Source: Rubrivivax sp. (lineage in GTDB: Bacteria; Pseudomonadota; Gammaproteobacteria; Burkholderiales; Burkholderiaceae_C). From it: 64,000 nt of DNA. The notes under the pieces are model-generated. The model was not told the origin of the DNA. It saw nothing but the letters and a program-made list of their open reading frames with translations, and ran no database searches. Below are positions 34,388 through 43,046 of the stretch, in pieces. The stretch spans positions 29,348 to 93,347 of the forward strand of contig JALHPF010000024.1 of the NCBI GenBank assembly GCA_022842595.1, given 5' to 3'. Positions within the stretch are counted from its first letter, which is position 1. Each line of letters starts with the position of its first letter. A program made the position numbers and the translations under genes.

Positions 34388-35248
34388 TCAGGCCCCGGGC
34401 GAGTGGTTCGTGGTGCCGGCGTCTTCGGTGGCGGCCGAGGTGTCCGGCGCCGGGCTGAGCAGGATCTCGCGCACTTCGAGCAGGCCCAGTTCAGGGCCAC
34501 TGCTGGTCAGGATGCGCTGGCCCAGGCCACGGAAGTGCTCGGCGCCGATGGCGGCCCATTCGGTCTTGCGCGCCATCTGCAGCGCCGCGTCGGCGCTGCC
34601 ACCGCTGCCGGCATATCGTGTGGGGATCAGGGCGACCGTGGCGCCGCCATTGGTGAAGCCGAGCTGGGCGGGTGCCCAGACGAGGTCGCGCAGGTCTTCG
34701 GGGGGCTCGACGGTCACGCGCGTGAGGGTCTCGAAGGGCACCCAGCAGTAGCGGCCATTGATCACCGCCTCGAGCACCGGGCCCAGGCGCGAATCGGCAT
34801 CGGCGATCCAGTCGAAGGGCTCGCCGTTCATGCTGCCGGCGGTGGCGGGTGCCAGGTCGAAGGCCTCGCCGCGCAGACGGCTGGCGCTGGTGGTGTCGCC
34901 ACGTGCGTCGGCCTGCAGGGCTTCGGCCAGCAGCGGCACCCAGGCCTGCGGGCGACCGAAGATATGGGGGGTGGTCTTGCCGGCAAACACGGCCTCGCGC
35001 ACCGCCTCGCACTGCAGCGCTTCCCGGTAGGTGGCCACCATGGCCAGGGCGCCGGCGTCGAGTTCGCCGCAGGTCTGCAACTGCGTCAGGGCCCGTTGCC
35101 ACTGGCCCAGCACGCACAGCAGCTGGAACAGGAAGACACGCAGCTTCGGGTCGCCCGACTTGGTGCGTACCTCTTGCTGCAGCCGCTGCAACGCGGCCTG
35201 AGGGTCGCCGCTGGCGACCAGGGCCTGGGCGGTTTCCGTGGCGCTCAT
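34388..35248 (-). CDS. tagJ: T6SS accessory protein TagJ/ImpE
   Basis: The 286-residue protein matches the ImpE/TagJ family: a TPR-like N-terminus (LVASGDPQAALQRLQQEVR, LFQLLCVLGQWQRALTQLQ) and a conserved C-terminal half (FDWIADADSRLGPVLEAVI, YCWVPFETL, DLVWAPAQLGF). TagJ binds the TssB sheath subunit and influences ClpV recycling in some T6SSs. The start overlaps the second hcp stop by 4 bp. Confidence 0.93.
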   Translation of the reverse strand: MSATETAQALVASGDPQAALQRLQQEVRTKSGDPKLRVFLFQLLCVLGQWQRALTQLQTCGELDAGALAMVATYREALQCEAVREAVFAGKTTPHIFGRPQAWVPLLAEALQADARGDTTSASRLRGEAFDLAPATAGSMNGEPFDWIADADSRLGPVLEAVINGRYCWVPFETLTRVTVEPPEDLRDLVWAPAQLGFTNGGATVALIPTRYAGSGGSADAALQMARKTEWAAIGAEHFRGLGQRILTSSGPELGLLEVREILLSPAPDTSAATEDAGTTNHSPGA

Positions 35249-35742
35249 GCCGGCATGATTTCGTCGGAGAAGGACACATTCGTGGCCAGGCGGCCCGCGG
35301 TGTCCTGCTGCTTGTATTCGACGTCGACCTTGGTGAAGACGATGTCCAGGCGTTCGCGGGCTTCACCGGTGGCCGACACTTCGTGCGTGACCTGCTCCAG
35401 GCGTGCGCCCGCGAGCTTGATGGTGAAGTAGTCGAGGGGGTCGCCCCCGCTCTTGCGCATGGTGAGCCGGGCTTCCTTGATCTCGTCGTTGGTGACGAGT
35501 GCTGACATCAGGGCCGTCGTCGCCAAGTCGATGGTCTTGAAGACCGTCAGCGCGGTGTACGAACGGCGGGAATTGGCCTGCACCGAGCCCACGGCCGCGG
35601 TGCTGCTGACGCCCCACATCCAGGACTGGACGTGAATGTCGTCGACGTGACCGATCGACTTCGACTCACCCTTGAGCTTGCCGGCCCGCTTCGTTTGCAG
35701 GTGCAGGAAGATGTCGCTTTTGCCAGTGCCGGTCGCTTGCAT
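35245..35742 (-). CDS. hcp: Hcp/TssD tube protein (second copy)
   Basis: The 165-residue protein has the Hcp strand order: DIFLHLQTKRAGKLKGES near the start, DDIHVQSWMWGV, VFKTIDLATTALMSAL, then ARLTMRKSGGDPLDYFTIKL. The start is ATG 35742; the longer frame adds only intergenic sequence. Hcp hexamers stack into the inner tube and can carry small effectors in the lumen. It clearly differs from the hcp gene 72 bp upstream, and it overlaps tagJ by 4 bp. Confidence 0.92.
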   Translation of the reverse strand: MQATGTGKSDIFLHLQTKRAGKLKGESKSIGHVDDIHVQSWMWGVSSTAAVGSVQANSRRSYTALTVFKTIDLATTALMSALVTNDEIKEARLTMRKSGGDPLDYFTIKLAGARLEQVTHEVSATGEARERLDIVFTKVDVEYKQQDTAGRLATNVSFSDEIMPA

Positions 35743-35814
35743 GGTGAGGTGCTTCCCGTGAAAGTCTGCCCAGAGGCTGCAGGCTGCAGCCCCGGGCACA
35801 AGCGGCTGCCGGAG

Positions 35815-36291
35815 TCAGCGGAAGTCGCTGGCCTTGACGTCCCAGCCGAACTTGACCGATCCGCCCAGGCCGCCTTCCTTGTCCTGCGGCTTGTAGTCGA
35901 ATTCGATGTCGCCATAGGTCATGGTGACGGTTTCGCGGATCTCGCCGTTCGTGCCGCCATTGGGCGTGGTCGAGGTGATGAAGGCTTCCTTCAGCGTGAC
36001 CTTCAGGAAGTCCTTCTGGCCTTCGCCCGACTTGCGCGCGGTCAGGGTGACCGTGGCGAAGTGCTTGCCGTCGGCGCAGCGCTTGGCCAGCACCGGGCTG
36101 GCCTTGTCGTAGTTGTGCTCGAAGGTGAAGTGGCCAGGGTCGCCCTTGCCTTGGCCCGAGCCGCCGCCGAACGGCGCGCTGGGGTTGCTGACGCGCCAGT
36201 TCCAGGTGATGACCTGAATCTCGCCTTTGTGGTCCTTGTGGGCCGACTCGCCGTCGACGCCATCGAACTTGATGTGGGTATCAATTGCCAT
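35815..36291 (-). CDS. hcp: Hcp/TssD tube protein (first copy)
   Basis: The 158-residue protein begins MAIDTHIKFDGVDGESAH, a classical Hcp start, and continues EIQVITWNWRVSNPS, FTFEHNYDKASPVLAKRC and TLTARKSGEGQKDFLKVTL. It comes 53 bp after tssC. The two hcp genes share the fold but little sequence, so they are old paralogues. One may form the bulk of the tube while the other carries or caps; the sequence does not say which. Confidence 0.95.
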   Translation of the reverse strand: MAIDTHIKFDGVDGESAHKDHKGEIQVITWNWRVSNPSAPFGGGSGQGKGDPGHFTFEHNYDKASPVLAKRCADGKHFATVTLTARKSGEGQKDFLKVTLKEAFITSTTPNGGTNGEIRETVTMTYGDIEFDYKPQDKEGGLGGSVKFGWDVKASDFR

Positions 36292-36344
36292 GACAGGATG
36301 CTCCTAGTGGTTTGGGGCGCGGATGGTCTGTTGACCGAGGGTAG

Positions 36345-37841
36345 TCAAGGCTGCTTCTGTGAAGGCAGCTTCGACACGAGACGCAGTGACACGGTCAGCC
36401 CTTCGAGCTGATAGTGCGGCCGCAGGAAAAACTTGCTGGTGTAGTAGCCCGGGTTGCCCGGCACTTCCTCGACCACGACTTCGGCCGCGGCCAGGGGCTT
36501 CTGTGCCTTGGTGGCTTCGGACGAATTGGCGGGGTCGCCGTCGACGTAGTTGCGGATCCAGTTGTTGAGCCACTTCTCCATGTCGGCGCGTTCCTTGAAG
36601 CTGCCGACCTTGTCGCGCACGATGCACTTCAGATAGTGGCCGAAGCGGTTGATGGCAAACATGTACTGCATGCGTGCCGCCAGGTTGGCGTTGGCCGTGG
36701 CGTCGGGGTCGTCGTACTCGGCGGGCTTCTGCAGCGATTGCGCGCCGATGAACGCGGCGAAGTCGCTGTTCTTCTTGTGGATGAGCGGCATGAAGCCGTT
36801 CTTGGCCAGTTCGGCCTCACGCCGGTCGCTGATGGCGATCTCGGTGGGGCACTTCATGTCGACACCGCCGTCGTCCGACGGGAAGGTGTGGGTGGGCAGG
36901 CCTTCGACCGCGCCGCCGCTTTCGACACCCCGGATGCGCGAGCACCAGCCGTACAGCTTGAAGCTGCGGTTGATGTTCACCGCCATGGCGTAGGCCGCGT
37001 TCGACCAGGTGTACTTGCTGTGGTCGCCGCCTGCGGTCTCTTCCTCGAAGTTGAATTCCTCGACCGGGCTGGTCTTCGCGCCATAGGGCAGCCGAGACAG
37101 GAAGCGTGGCATCGCCAGGCCCAGGTAGCGCGCGTCGTCGCTTTCGCGCAGCGAGCGCCAGGCGGCATATTCAGGTGTACCGAAGATCTTCGTCAGGTCG
37201 CGAGGGTTGGCCAGTTCCTGCCACGAGTCCATCTGCATCACCGTCGGGCTGGCCGCAGCCAGGAAGGGCGACAGCGAAGCCGCCGAGACCTTGGCCATCT
37301 CGCCGAGCATCTCGACGTCGGGCGGGCTCTGGTCGAAGTAGTAGTCGCCGATCAGGCAGCCATACGGGCTGCCGCCGAACTGGCCGAATTCCTCTTCGTA
37401 GATCTTCTTGAACAGTGGGCTCTGGTCCCACTTCGTGCCCTTGTAGCTCTTCAGCGTCTTGCCCAGCTCCGCCTTGGAGATGTTCATCACGCGGATCTTC
37501 AGCATCTCGTCGGTTTCGGTGTTGTTGACGAGATAGTGCAGGCCGCGCCAGGCGCTTTCGAGCTTCTGGAAGTCGGCATGGTGCAGGACGGCATTCACCT
37601 GCTGGGACAGCTTCTGGTCGATCGCGGCGATCATGGCCTCGATCGAGCCCATCACGTCGCTGGAGATCAGGTTGGTGTTGGCCAAGGCCTGTTGTGCCAG
37701 CGTCTGCACGGCGTGTTCGACGGCGGACTTGGCTTCGTCGGTCTTGGGCTTGAATTCCTTGTTCAGCAACGAGGCGAACTCGTTGCCCTGGAACTCGACA
37801 CCCTGCAGGGTCGAGCCTTGGACTGCAGATTCTTCGGCCAT
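36345..37841 (-). CDS. tssC: T6SS sheath large subunit TssC/VipB
   Basis: The 498-residue protein shows the TssC signatures ALLNKEFKPKTDEAK, DFQKLESAWRGLHYLVNNTE, FGGSPYGCLIGDYYF and the late FAINRFGHYLKCIVRDKVG. With TssB it builds the contractile sheath whose shortening drives the tube. It begins 40 bp after tssB. Length is normal. Confidence 0.97.
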   Translation of the reverse strand: MAEESAVQGSTLQGVEFQGNEFASLLNKEFKPKTDEAKSAVEHAVQTLAQQALANTNLISSDVMGSIEAMIAAIDQKLSQQVNAVLHHADFQKLESAWRGLHYLVNNTETDEMLKIRVMNISKAELGKTLKSYKGTKWDQSPLFKKIYEEEFGQFGGSPYGCLIGDYYFDQSPPDVEMLGEMAKVSAASLSPFLAAASPTVMQMDSWQELANPRDLTKIFGTPEYAAWRSLRESDDARYLGLAMPRFLSRLPYGAKTSPVEEFNFEEETAGGDHSKYTWSNAAYAMAVNINRSFKLYGWCSRIRGVESGGAVEGLPTHTFPSDDGGVDMKCPTEIAISDRREAELAKNGFMPLIHKKNSDFAAFIGAQSLQKPAEYDDPDATANANLAARMQYMFAINRFGHYLKCIVRDKVGSFKERADMEKWLNNWIRNYVDGDPANSSEATKAQKPLAAAEVVVEEVPGNPGYYTSKFFLRPHYQLEGLTVSLRLVSKLPSQKQP

Positions 37842-37881
37842 GGACGTTCTCCGGATTCGGCGTGTTCGGGGGGGAGGGTGG

Positions 37882-38385
37882 CTACTTGCCGTCGGCCGGC
37901 TTGGCGCTGGAGGCCAGCGACTTCAGCAAGGCTTCGTCCTTGATGACCTTGGCCAGAAGCTCCTCGGCGCCGGTCTTGCCGTCCATGTAGGTGACCAGGT
38001 TGGCCAGTTGCTGGCGCGCTTCGAGCAGCTGCTTCAGGCCATCGACGCGGGAGGCCACGGCCGCCGGTGAAAAGTCGTCCATGTTCTCGAAGGTGATGTC
38101 GACGGACAGGTTGCCCTCACCGGTCAGCAGATTAGGCACCTGGAAGGCCACGCGCGGCTTCATCGACTTCATGCGCGAGTCGAAGTTGTCGACGTCGATC
38201 TCGAGGAACTTGCGATCGGCCACCGAAGGCAGCGGCTCGGTCGGCTTGCCCGACAGATCGGACATCACCCCCATGATGAAAGGCAGCTGCACCTTCTTCT
38301 CGGCGCCGTAGAGCTCGACGTCGTATTCGATCTGGACGCGGGGCGCCCGGTTACGCGCGATGAATTTTTGACTGCTCGTCGCCAT
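37882..38385 (-). CDS. tssB: T6SS sheath small subunit TssB/VipA
   Basis: The 167-residue protein reads SSQKFIARNRAPRVQIEYDV, PFIMGVMSDLSGKP and KFLEIDVDNFDSRMKSMKPR, all typical of TssB. It pairs with TssC in the sheath and offers the ClpV recognition helix. It lies 39 bp after tssA. Confidence 0.97.
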   Translation of the reverse strand: MATSSQKFIARNRAPRVQIEYDVELYGAEKKVQLPFIMGVMSDLSGKPTEPLPSVADRKFLEIDVDNFDSRMKSMKPRVAFQVPNLLTGEGNLSVDITFENMDDFSPAAVASRVDGLKQLLEARQQLANLVTYMDGKTGAEELLAKVIKDEALLKSLASSAKPADGK

Positions 38386-38424
38386 CAGAGGCCTCCGATC
38401 GGTGGTTTTGTTGAATCCGCAAGG

Positions 38425-39459
38425 TTATTCGTTGTCGGGCCGGCCCGCCAGCCTGACGACCTGGTCAGTGCCATCCGGCGCCATGTCGCGGATGATTTCC
38501 ATGAAGTTCTTGTTCATCAGCCGCTGCGCCCGGCGCAGCAACAGAGGGGCGGGGTGGCTGGGCTCGTTGCGCTCCAGCCAGTCGCACAGGCGGTCGATGG
38601 TGCGCGAAACGTCTTCCCGGCTGTTGATGGCGCCGGCAACCACCGGCGCCGGGCTGCCGGCTGCAGCCGGGGCACCCGCCGCCGCAGGCCCTTCGACGGC
38701 CGGCGCCGCCGTGCCCGTGGCCAGCTGCGCCGCGCGGGCCACGGCGGCCAGCAGGTTGCGCAGCTGTGCCAGGTCAGGCACGTCGGCGGCTGGCAGCTTC
38801 GCCGACAGCGTGGCCTCGATGCCTTCGATCGCCGCCAGCCCCGCTTGCATCTGGGCAGCCAGTTCGGTGTTCTGGTTCAGGCGGCCAGCCACGGCGGCAA
38901 CGATGCCGGCTTCGGTGGGAACCAGTTCACCCGCCAGCGGCTCGGCAGCCCGCAGGCCGAGTTCGATGTCGCGAAGGGTCGGGCTGCCGCGGTCGGCGGG
39001 CAGCAGGCGCGCTTCGCGCAAGTCGCCCAGCACCAGCGGCGGGCCGGGATACGGGTTTTCCTGCGGTGTCAGCGGCGACAGCGCGGCCAGCCGCAGAAGC
39101 GGGTTTTTGCCATCGGCCGCATCGAGTTGCGGATGAACCTGTTCCCAGTGCTGCGCCAGCAAGCCCTGCAGCAGCTGCAGCCCGTCGACAGCGCCAGCCC
39201 AGCCGCGCAAGCGGGCAGCCGCGCGCAAACGCCACACGGCCACGCGGATGTCACGCGTGCGCTTGGCCAGACTGCCCGACAGTTCCAGCACCACCGGCCA
39301 GTCGGGCGGCTTGGCTGGGATGACGGTATCGCCATACTGCTGTTCGGGCTTGCCATTGCCGGCCAGTTCCATTTCGAGGAATTGGGAGTCGTACTCGAGG
39401 TCGTCCCCGCAGGGGGCCGCTTCGGACAACGCAACCAGCAGGGATCCGGGGTCGGACAT
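38425..39459 (-). CDS. tssA: T6SS assembly protein TssA (ImpA-type N-terminal domain)
   Basis: The 344-residue protein has an ImpA_N domain (CGDDLEYDSQFLEMELAG, DIRVAVWRLRAAARLRGWAG, LAQHWEQVHPQLDAADGKNP), a variable Ala-rich middle, and a C-terminal region TIDRLCDWLERNEPSHPAPL and QRLMNKNFMEIIRDMAP. TssA primes baseplate docking and coordinates tube and sheath growth. ATG 39459 is chosen over an upstream start at 39555 because the preceding residues have no family resemblance. It is the first gene of the tss operon; the promoter must lie in 39460-39663. Confidence 0.95.
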   Translation of the reverse strand: MSDPGSLLVALSEAAPCGDDLEYDSQFLEMELAGNGKPEQQYGDTVIPAKPPDWPVVLELSGSLAKRTRDIRVAVWRLRAAARLRGWAGAVDGLQLLQGLLAQHWEQVHPQLDAADGKNPLLRLAALSPLTPQENPYPGPPLVLGDLREARLLPADRGSPTLRDIELGLRAAEPLAGELVPTEAGIVAAVAGRLNQNTELAAQMQAGLAAIEGIEATLSAKLPAADVPDLAQLRNLLAAVARAAQLATGTAAPAVEGPAAAGAPAAAGSPAPVVAGAINSREDVSRTIDRLCDWLERNEPSHPAPLLLRRAQRLMNKNFMEIIRDMAPDGTDQVVRLAGRPDNE

Positions 39460-39645
39460 GGGGCGTGGGCAGTCTTCAGGCAATCGTTGACGAGTTGTCG
39501 CACCGGGATGCGGCGGCCTTTCCCCATTTTGAGCGCAGTTCAGGGCACGGCCCAACCATCAGATGGGGGACATCGCCATGCGGGCGGCGGCTGCGGCCCT
39601 GGCTGCGGTGGCGTGCGACCGGGCAGCGGCCCGCGGGTTGTGTGC

Positions 39646-39651
39646 TATAGT
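39646..39651 (+). promoter_or_regulatory. -10 element (TG-extended) for tRNA-fMet
   Basis: tatagt preceded by tgc forms an extended -10 box 13 bp before the mature tRNA 5' end. No good -35 is seen, which the TG extension would compensate for. Confidence 0.45.
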
Positions 39652-39663
39652 GCAAGGCTCAGT

Positions 39664-39740
<77 letters not shown>

Positions 39741-39781
39741 CAGATTCTCGAACAATAACAACAACTTATAGAATTGGGAAA

Positions 39782-39811
39782 CGCCGGCCAACAGGTCGGC
39801 GTTTTGCTTTG
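39782..39811 (+). terminator. Rho-independent terminator after tRNA-fMet
   Basis: cgccggcc, loop aaca, ggtcggcg forms an 8-bp stem with one G-T pair, followed directly by tttt and a further T-rich run. It sits 41 bp downstream of the tRNA and should end its transcript. Confidence 0.8.
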
Positions 39812-40163
39812 TGGCCGCGCCGTGCCCATGCTTTTCCGCGCAGCACCGAAGTAACCGTCAGATCCATGGCCGGTACCGGGCTTCCCGGAACGTCGCTGAA
39901 AGCCGAGTTGGGCCAGCAGGGCCAGCAGGGCCAGCAGGGCCCGCAGGGCCATGAGGCCGGGGTCGGCTTCCTCGAGCCGCCGCGTGCTCACACTGACGGC
40001 CAAGCGCCGGCGTCAGCGCCAGGCCCGTTCCCGGCATCTTGTCGGCAGCCTCGCGGGTCTGGCTGGTCGAACACGCAGTTTCCTTGCCTACGGCAAGCCG
40101 AATCAGACGCCTTGAAATACTGGCCGATGGATCAGGGCAGCCCGCTTTGAGCCCGCGCGACGC
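39812..40163. other. Non-coding interval between tRNA terminator and AraC-family gene
   Basis: About 350 bp without a credible gene. The only notable content is a block of 9-bp tandem repeats at 39911-39955. The small frames crossing it encode low-complexity sequence and show no domain. Confidence 0.55.
39911..39955. repeat. 9-bp tandem repeats (five units)
   Basis: Three exact copies of ggccagcag are followed by two one- or two-base variants (ggcccgcag, ggccatgag). The block is in non-coding DNA between the tRNA terminator and the AraC gene and could vary in copy number. Confidence 0.7.
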
Positions 40164-40994
40164 TCACTCCCGAAAACCGAACTGCCGCTCCGGCGCCTGC
40201 AACTCCAGTTGCCGGAATTCCGAGGGCGACATCCGCGTGAAATCGCGGAAGTCCCGAGCGAGGTGCTGGTGGTCGTGATAGCCGGCTTCCAGGGCCAGAT
40301 CCAGCCAGCGGTCCTGCGGTGCGAGGTTGGCCAGACGCACCAGGCGGTCGAAGCGCGCCACCCGGCCGAACAGCTTGGGGCTCACCCCCGTGCGTGCCGC
40401 GAACTGCCGGCGCAGTTGGCGCACGTCCAGGCCGTGCGCCAGCGCCAGCGTGTCCAACCCGAGGCCGTCACCCTGCAGCAACTGCCGCGCTACGAGATCC
40501 GCCGCTGCCAGCGGTTTGCGGGGGGCGCGCACCAGCGGTATCAGCCAGGCCTCGGCATGGGCAATGAGCTGGTCGGGCGCCTCCTGCTGTGCCAGCCTGT
40601 CGACCATCTGGCGGAACGCCGGCGGGAACAACGCCTCGGCATCCACCCATTCGTCCGTCAGTGAATCCAGCGGCAGGCCCGTGAGGCGGTGTAGCGCACC
40701 GGGTTCGAACTCGATCTGGTAAACGGAAAAATCCAATCCACCCTGGCGCAGTGTGGCCACCGTGGGCTGGCCGATCACGGCCGCGCGAGGCTTGCGGCGC
40801 TGCAGGGCAGCGGGCAGCAGCATCACCTGCTCGGGGTCGCGCAGGTAGAAGGCCAGCGCCGCTGCGGGGCGGGGCCAATAGGGCTTCACCGGCACCGCCG
40901 CCCCGCCAGCGAAGCGCAGCCTGATCACCTGATGCTGCCGCACCCAGCCGCGCAGGGCCGCGGATGGCGGGGCGAAGTGAAAGACGGGCGGCAT
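40164..40994 (-). CDS. AraC-family transcriptional regulator
   Basis: The 276-residue protein has an AraC-type DNA-binding domain in its C-terminal ~100 residues: LDTLALAHGLDVRQLRRQF as the first helix-turn-helix, GVSPKLFGRVARFDRLVRL, and the second motif DLALEAGYHDHQHLARDFRD. The N-terminal half resembles the DUF6597-type sensor region of similar regulators. ATG 40994 gives a full-length protein; the frame upstream is a shadow of the cupin gene. It follows the cupin gene by 20 bp on the same strand, so the pair is probably one operon. The signal is unknown. Confidence 0.85.
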   Translation of the reverse strand: MPPVFHFAPPSAALRGWVRQHQVIRLRFAGGAAVPVKPYWPRPAAALAFYLRDPEQVMLLPAALQRRKPRAAVIGQPTVATLRQGGLDFSVYQIEFEPGALHRLTGLPLDSLTDEWVDAEALFPPAFRQMVDRLAQQEAPDQLIAHAEAWLIPLVRAPRKPLAAADLVARQLLQGDGLGLDTLALAHGLDVRQLRRQFAARTGVSPKLFGRVARFDRLVRLANLAPQDRWLDLALEAGYHDHQHLARDFRDFTRMSPSEFRQLELQAPERQFGFRE

Positions 40995-41014
40995 GGGGCT
41001 GGCGGGGCGGGCGT

Positions 41015-41509
41015 TCAGTCGGCGAGTGGCGGCCCGACGATGCGCATGCCGTGGGCGGCGAACAGAGTTTGCGCCACCTCGGGTGTCGGCGGGCCGTCCA
41101 ACCGGGACAACGCCGCGAAGAACTGCTCCATGCGCCCAGCCGGCGTGTAGAGAAAGCGCAGCTTGCCGGTGGCACTGAGCTGGCGGAAGGTGTGTGGCAT
41201 TCCGCGTGGCAGAAAGATGCTGTCGCCGGCCCTCAGCAGGAACAGCGCCTCGCCGCACTGGAAGCGGTAGTCGCCCTCGTCCACGATGAATGCCTCGTCC
41301 TGCTCCAGGTGCAGATGGAGCGGCGGCCCGCCGGGGGCGTGGCCATGCCAGCTCATCACGCTGAGCGCTCGAGCCGTGGCGGTTGCGGGCACGTTGACCA
41401 TCCACTGGTCGGGGCCGACAGGCACAGGCGCTCCGTCATGGCTGCGCCCCGCGCGCACCGGCTGTGGCTCGCCCGGTTGAGGAGAGATCTCGATGGGATT
41501 GGCGCTCAT
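41015..41509 (-). CDS. Cupin-domain protein
   Basis: The 164-residue protein contains one cupin fold with both motifs: GPPLHLHLEQDEAFIVDEG (the metal-binding His-x-His and Glu) and, later, LPRGMPHTF. A GGAG site precedes ATG 41509. Cupins of this form may be small dioxygenases, isomerases or simple ligand binders; nothing further is diagnostic. It is upstream of and likely co-transcribed with the AraC-type regulator, which may respond to its product. Confidence 0.8.
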   Translation of the reverse strand: MSANPIEISPQPGEPQPVRAGRSHDGAPVPVGPDQWMVNVPATATARALSVMSWHGHAPGGPPLHLHLEQDEAFIVDEGDYRFQCGEALFLLRAGDSIFLPRGMPHTFRQLSATGKLRFLYTPAGRMEQFFAALSRLDGPPTPEVAQTLFAAHGMRIVGPPLAD

Positions 41510-41710
41510 GGGGCACTCCGCAGTGTGAGGAGGTGCCAGCATGGCGAAAAGCGCTCAGGCGCGCTGGTATGAATCGGACATTGAAGGAGTGGCAGTGGTG
41601 CTTTCGACCTCTTGTGGCTGCGCATGCCGCCTCATGACACCGTGATAATCCGGTCGCCGATTTGGCAACGCGAGTCCTGGAACTCGAATCCAACCACTCA
41701 GAGGAAACAC

Positions 41711-42259
41711 ATGGCAACGCGCAAGACAACGAAGAAGACGGAACTGCAACAAGCCGGAGCGCAGCTGAGTTCCGCAGCCAAGGCCGTGGGCACTGCGGTG
41801 TCACACAAGTTCGAGGCCATGGGTGATGCCGTGTCCGCCGGCATCGCCAAGGCCAAGAAGCAGGCCGTGGCCAAGCGCAATGAAGCGACGAAGGGTCTGG
41901 CAAGCCTGCTGAAGGCGGCTGAGGCAAAGGTCAAGAAGTCTCAAGCCGAGCTCCACAAGGCAGGCCAGGCGGCTCGCAAGTCTGTGCTCGCCGCAGAGAA
42001 GAAGCTCGAGGCCACCAGGCTCAGCACAAGCAAGAAGCTGGCAGCCTTGGAAGCCAAGGCTGAACGCAGTGCCAAGGCGCACCTGAAGGTTGCCGAGAAG
42101 CATGCTGCGGCGATCAAGAAGAATGTCTCCGAAGACGCCGCTTCGCTGAAGGCCGCGGTCACGCCCAAGAAGGCGCCGGTGAAGAAGGCCGCCGTGAAGA
42201 AGGCCACCGTGAAGAAGGTTGCCGCCAAGCAGCCCGCAGTCAAGCGCAAAGCGGGCTGA
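41711..42259 (+). CDS. Histone H1-like / phasin-like Lys-Ala-rich protein
   Basis: The 182-residue, strongly basic protein is mostly one long helix of Ala, Lys and Glu (AAKAVGTAVSHKFEAMGDAV, AAEAKVKKSQAELHKAGQAA) and ends in a repeated KK-A-x-V-KK tail (KKAPVKKAAVKKATVKK). The tail is typical of bacterial histone H1-like DNA-binding proteins; the helical part also resembles phasins. A GAGGAAA site lies just before ATG 41711. It is divergent from the cupin gene. DNA compaction is the favoured role; polyhydroxybutyrate-granule association is the alternative. Confidence 0.75.
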   Translation: MATRKTTKKTELQQAGAQLSSAAKAVGTAVSHKFEAMGDAVSAGIAKAKKQAVAKRNEATKGLASLLKAAEAKVKKSQAELHKAGQAARKSVLAAEKKLEATRLSTSKKLAALEAKAERSAKAHLKVAEKHAAAIKKNVSEDAASLKAAVTPKKAPVKKAAVKKATVKKVAAKQPAVKRKAG

Positions 42260-43046
42260 CCGCCGCTGCACCTGGGCCTGTGCCCGCATCGCGGCACGGC
42301 TTGCGAGTCCGTGGCCGGCCCATGGGCACCGGTGACCGTGTCAGCCCCTCACGGTCGAGCGACCGGTCTCGGGCGATGTATTCGCCCGTCCCTCCGGCTG
42401 ATTCGGGTTGGCTCGCGACCCCGACGATCGCCGATTGAGGTCGTTCAGCCTGCTTGCTTCGCAAAAAGCAGCTGCGCGGCCCGGTCGTGAACTGGAAGTC
42501 CTGGCCAGTTCCGTTTCCAGGCCCGCGTCAAGCTCGGCAATGCGATTGCCCGGTCCGACCCTCTTGGGGGGGCGGCAGCAGAAGCCCGCTGGGTCGATGC
42601 GGAAAGCCGGCCCGCTCCATCTGACTATCAAAGCGATGGCGCGGCGACGCTGGCTGGCGGTCACCGAACGCCATCGAGCGCTTTCAGTTACCGACCAGCC
42701 CGGATCACGACAGTGCCCGCGACGCCGCACGGGCCGGGGCCGGGCAGGCCCGGTGGAGACGCTTCGAATGTCTGCCGGGATCTGTGCCTGGGACGGGTTC
42801 CTGGCCAAGTCCCGGCCATGGAACCATCCATCCATGCCGTAGAAGCAGCGCAAGCTCGGCTTCGCGCTGACGAGCTCGCAGCGGCCCTCCGTTCCATCCA
42901 GGATGTCGATCTCCAAGCCGAGTACCGGGCGCAGTTGACTTAGGGCAATGTTGTTGACTTGTTCGTGGCGCACGATGGAAAGAGTTGCCTGCGTTGTTCT
43001 GCGGAAGCGGAGCGGTCCAGGGATGGCTCAACGAGGAGACAACACC
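42260..43046. other. Gene-poor interval upstream of arginine deiminase operon
   Basis: About 790 bp with no credible full gene. A short plus-strand stretch ending near 42943 encodes a helical AAQARLRADELAAALRSIQD-type sequence that could be a decayed gene end. The operon promoter is expected near 42930-43030. A GAGGAG ribosome site at 43033-43038 serves the antiporter gene. Confidence 0.5.

Noticed and set aside
42408..42842. Plus-strand frame upstream of the antiporter gene
   Set aside because: Arg/Pro-rich composition without domain pattern or ribosome site. Likely chance in GC-rich DNA.
42936..42949. A possible Anr/FNR box (ttgac-N4-ggcaa) upstream of the arginine deiminase operon
   Set aside because: Only the left half fits the TTGAT-N4-ATCAA consensus well. 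Oxygen control is plausible from the pathway but the site is too weak to claim.
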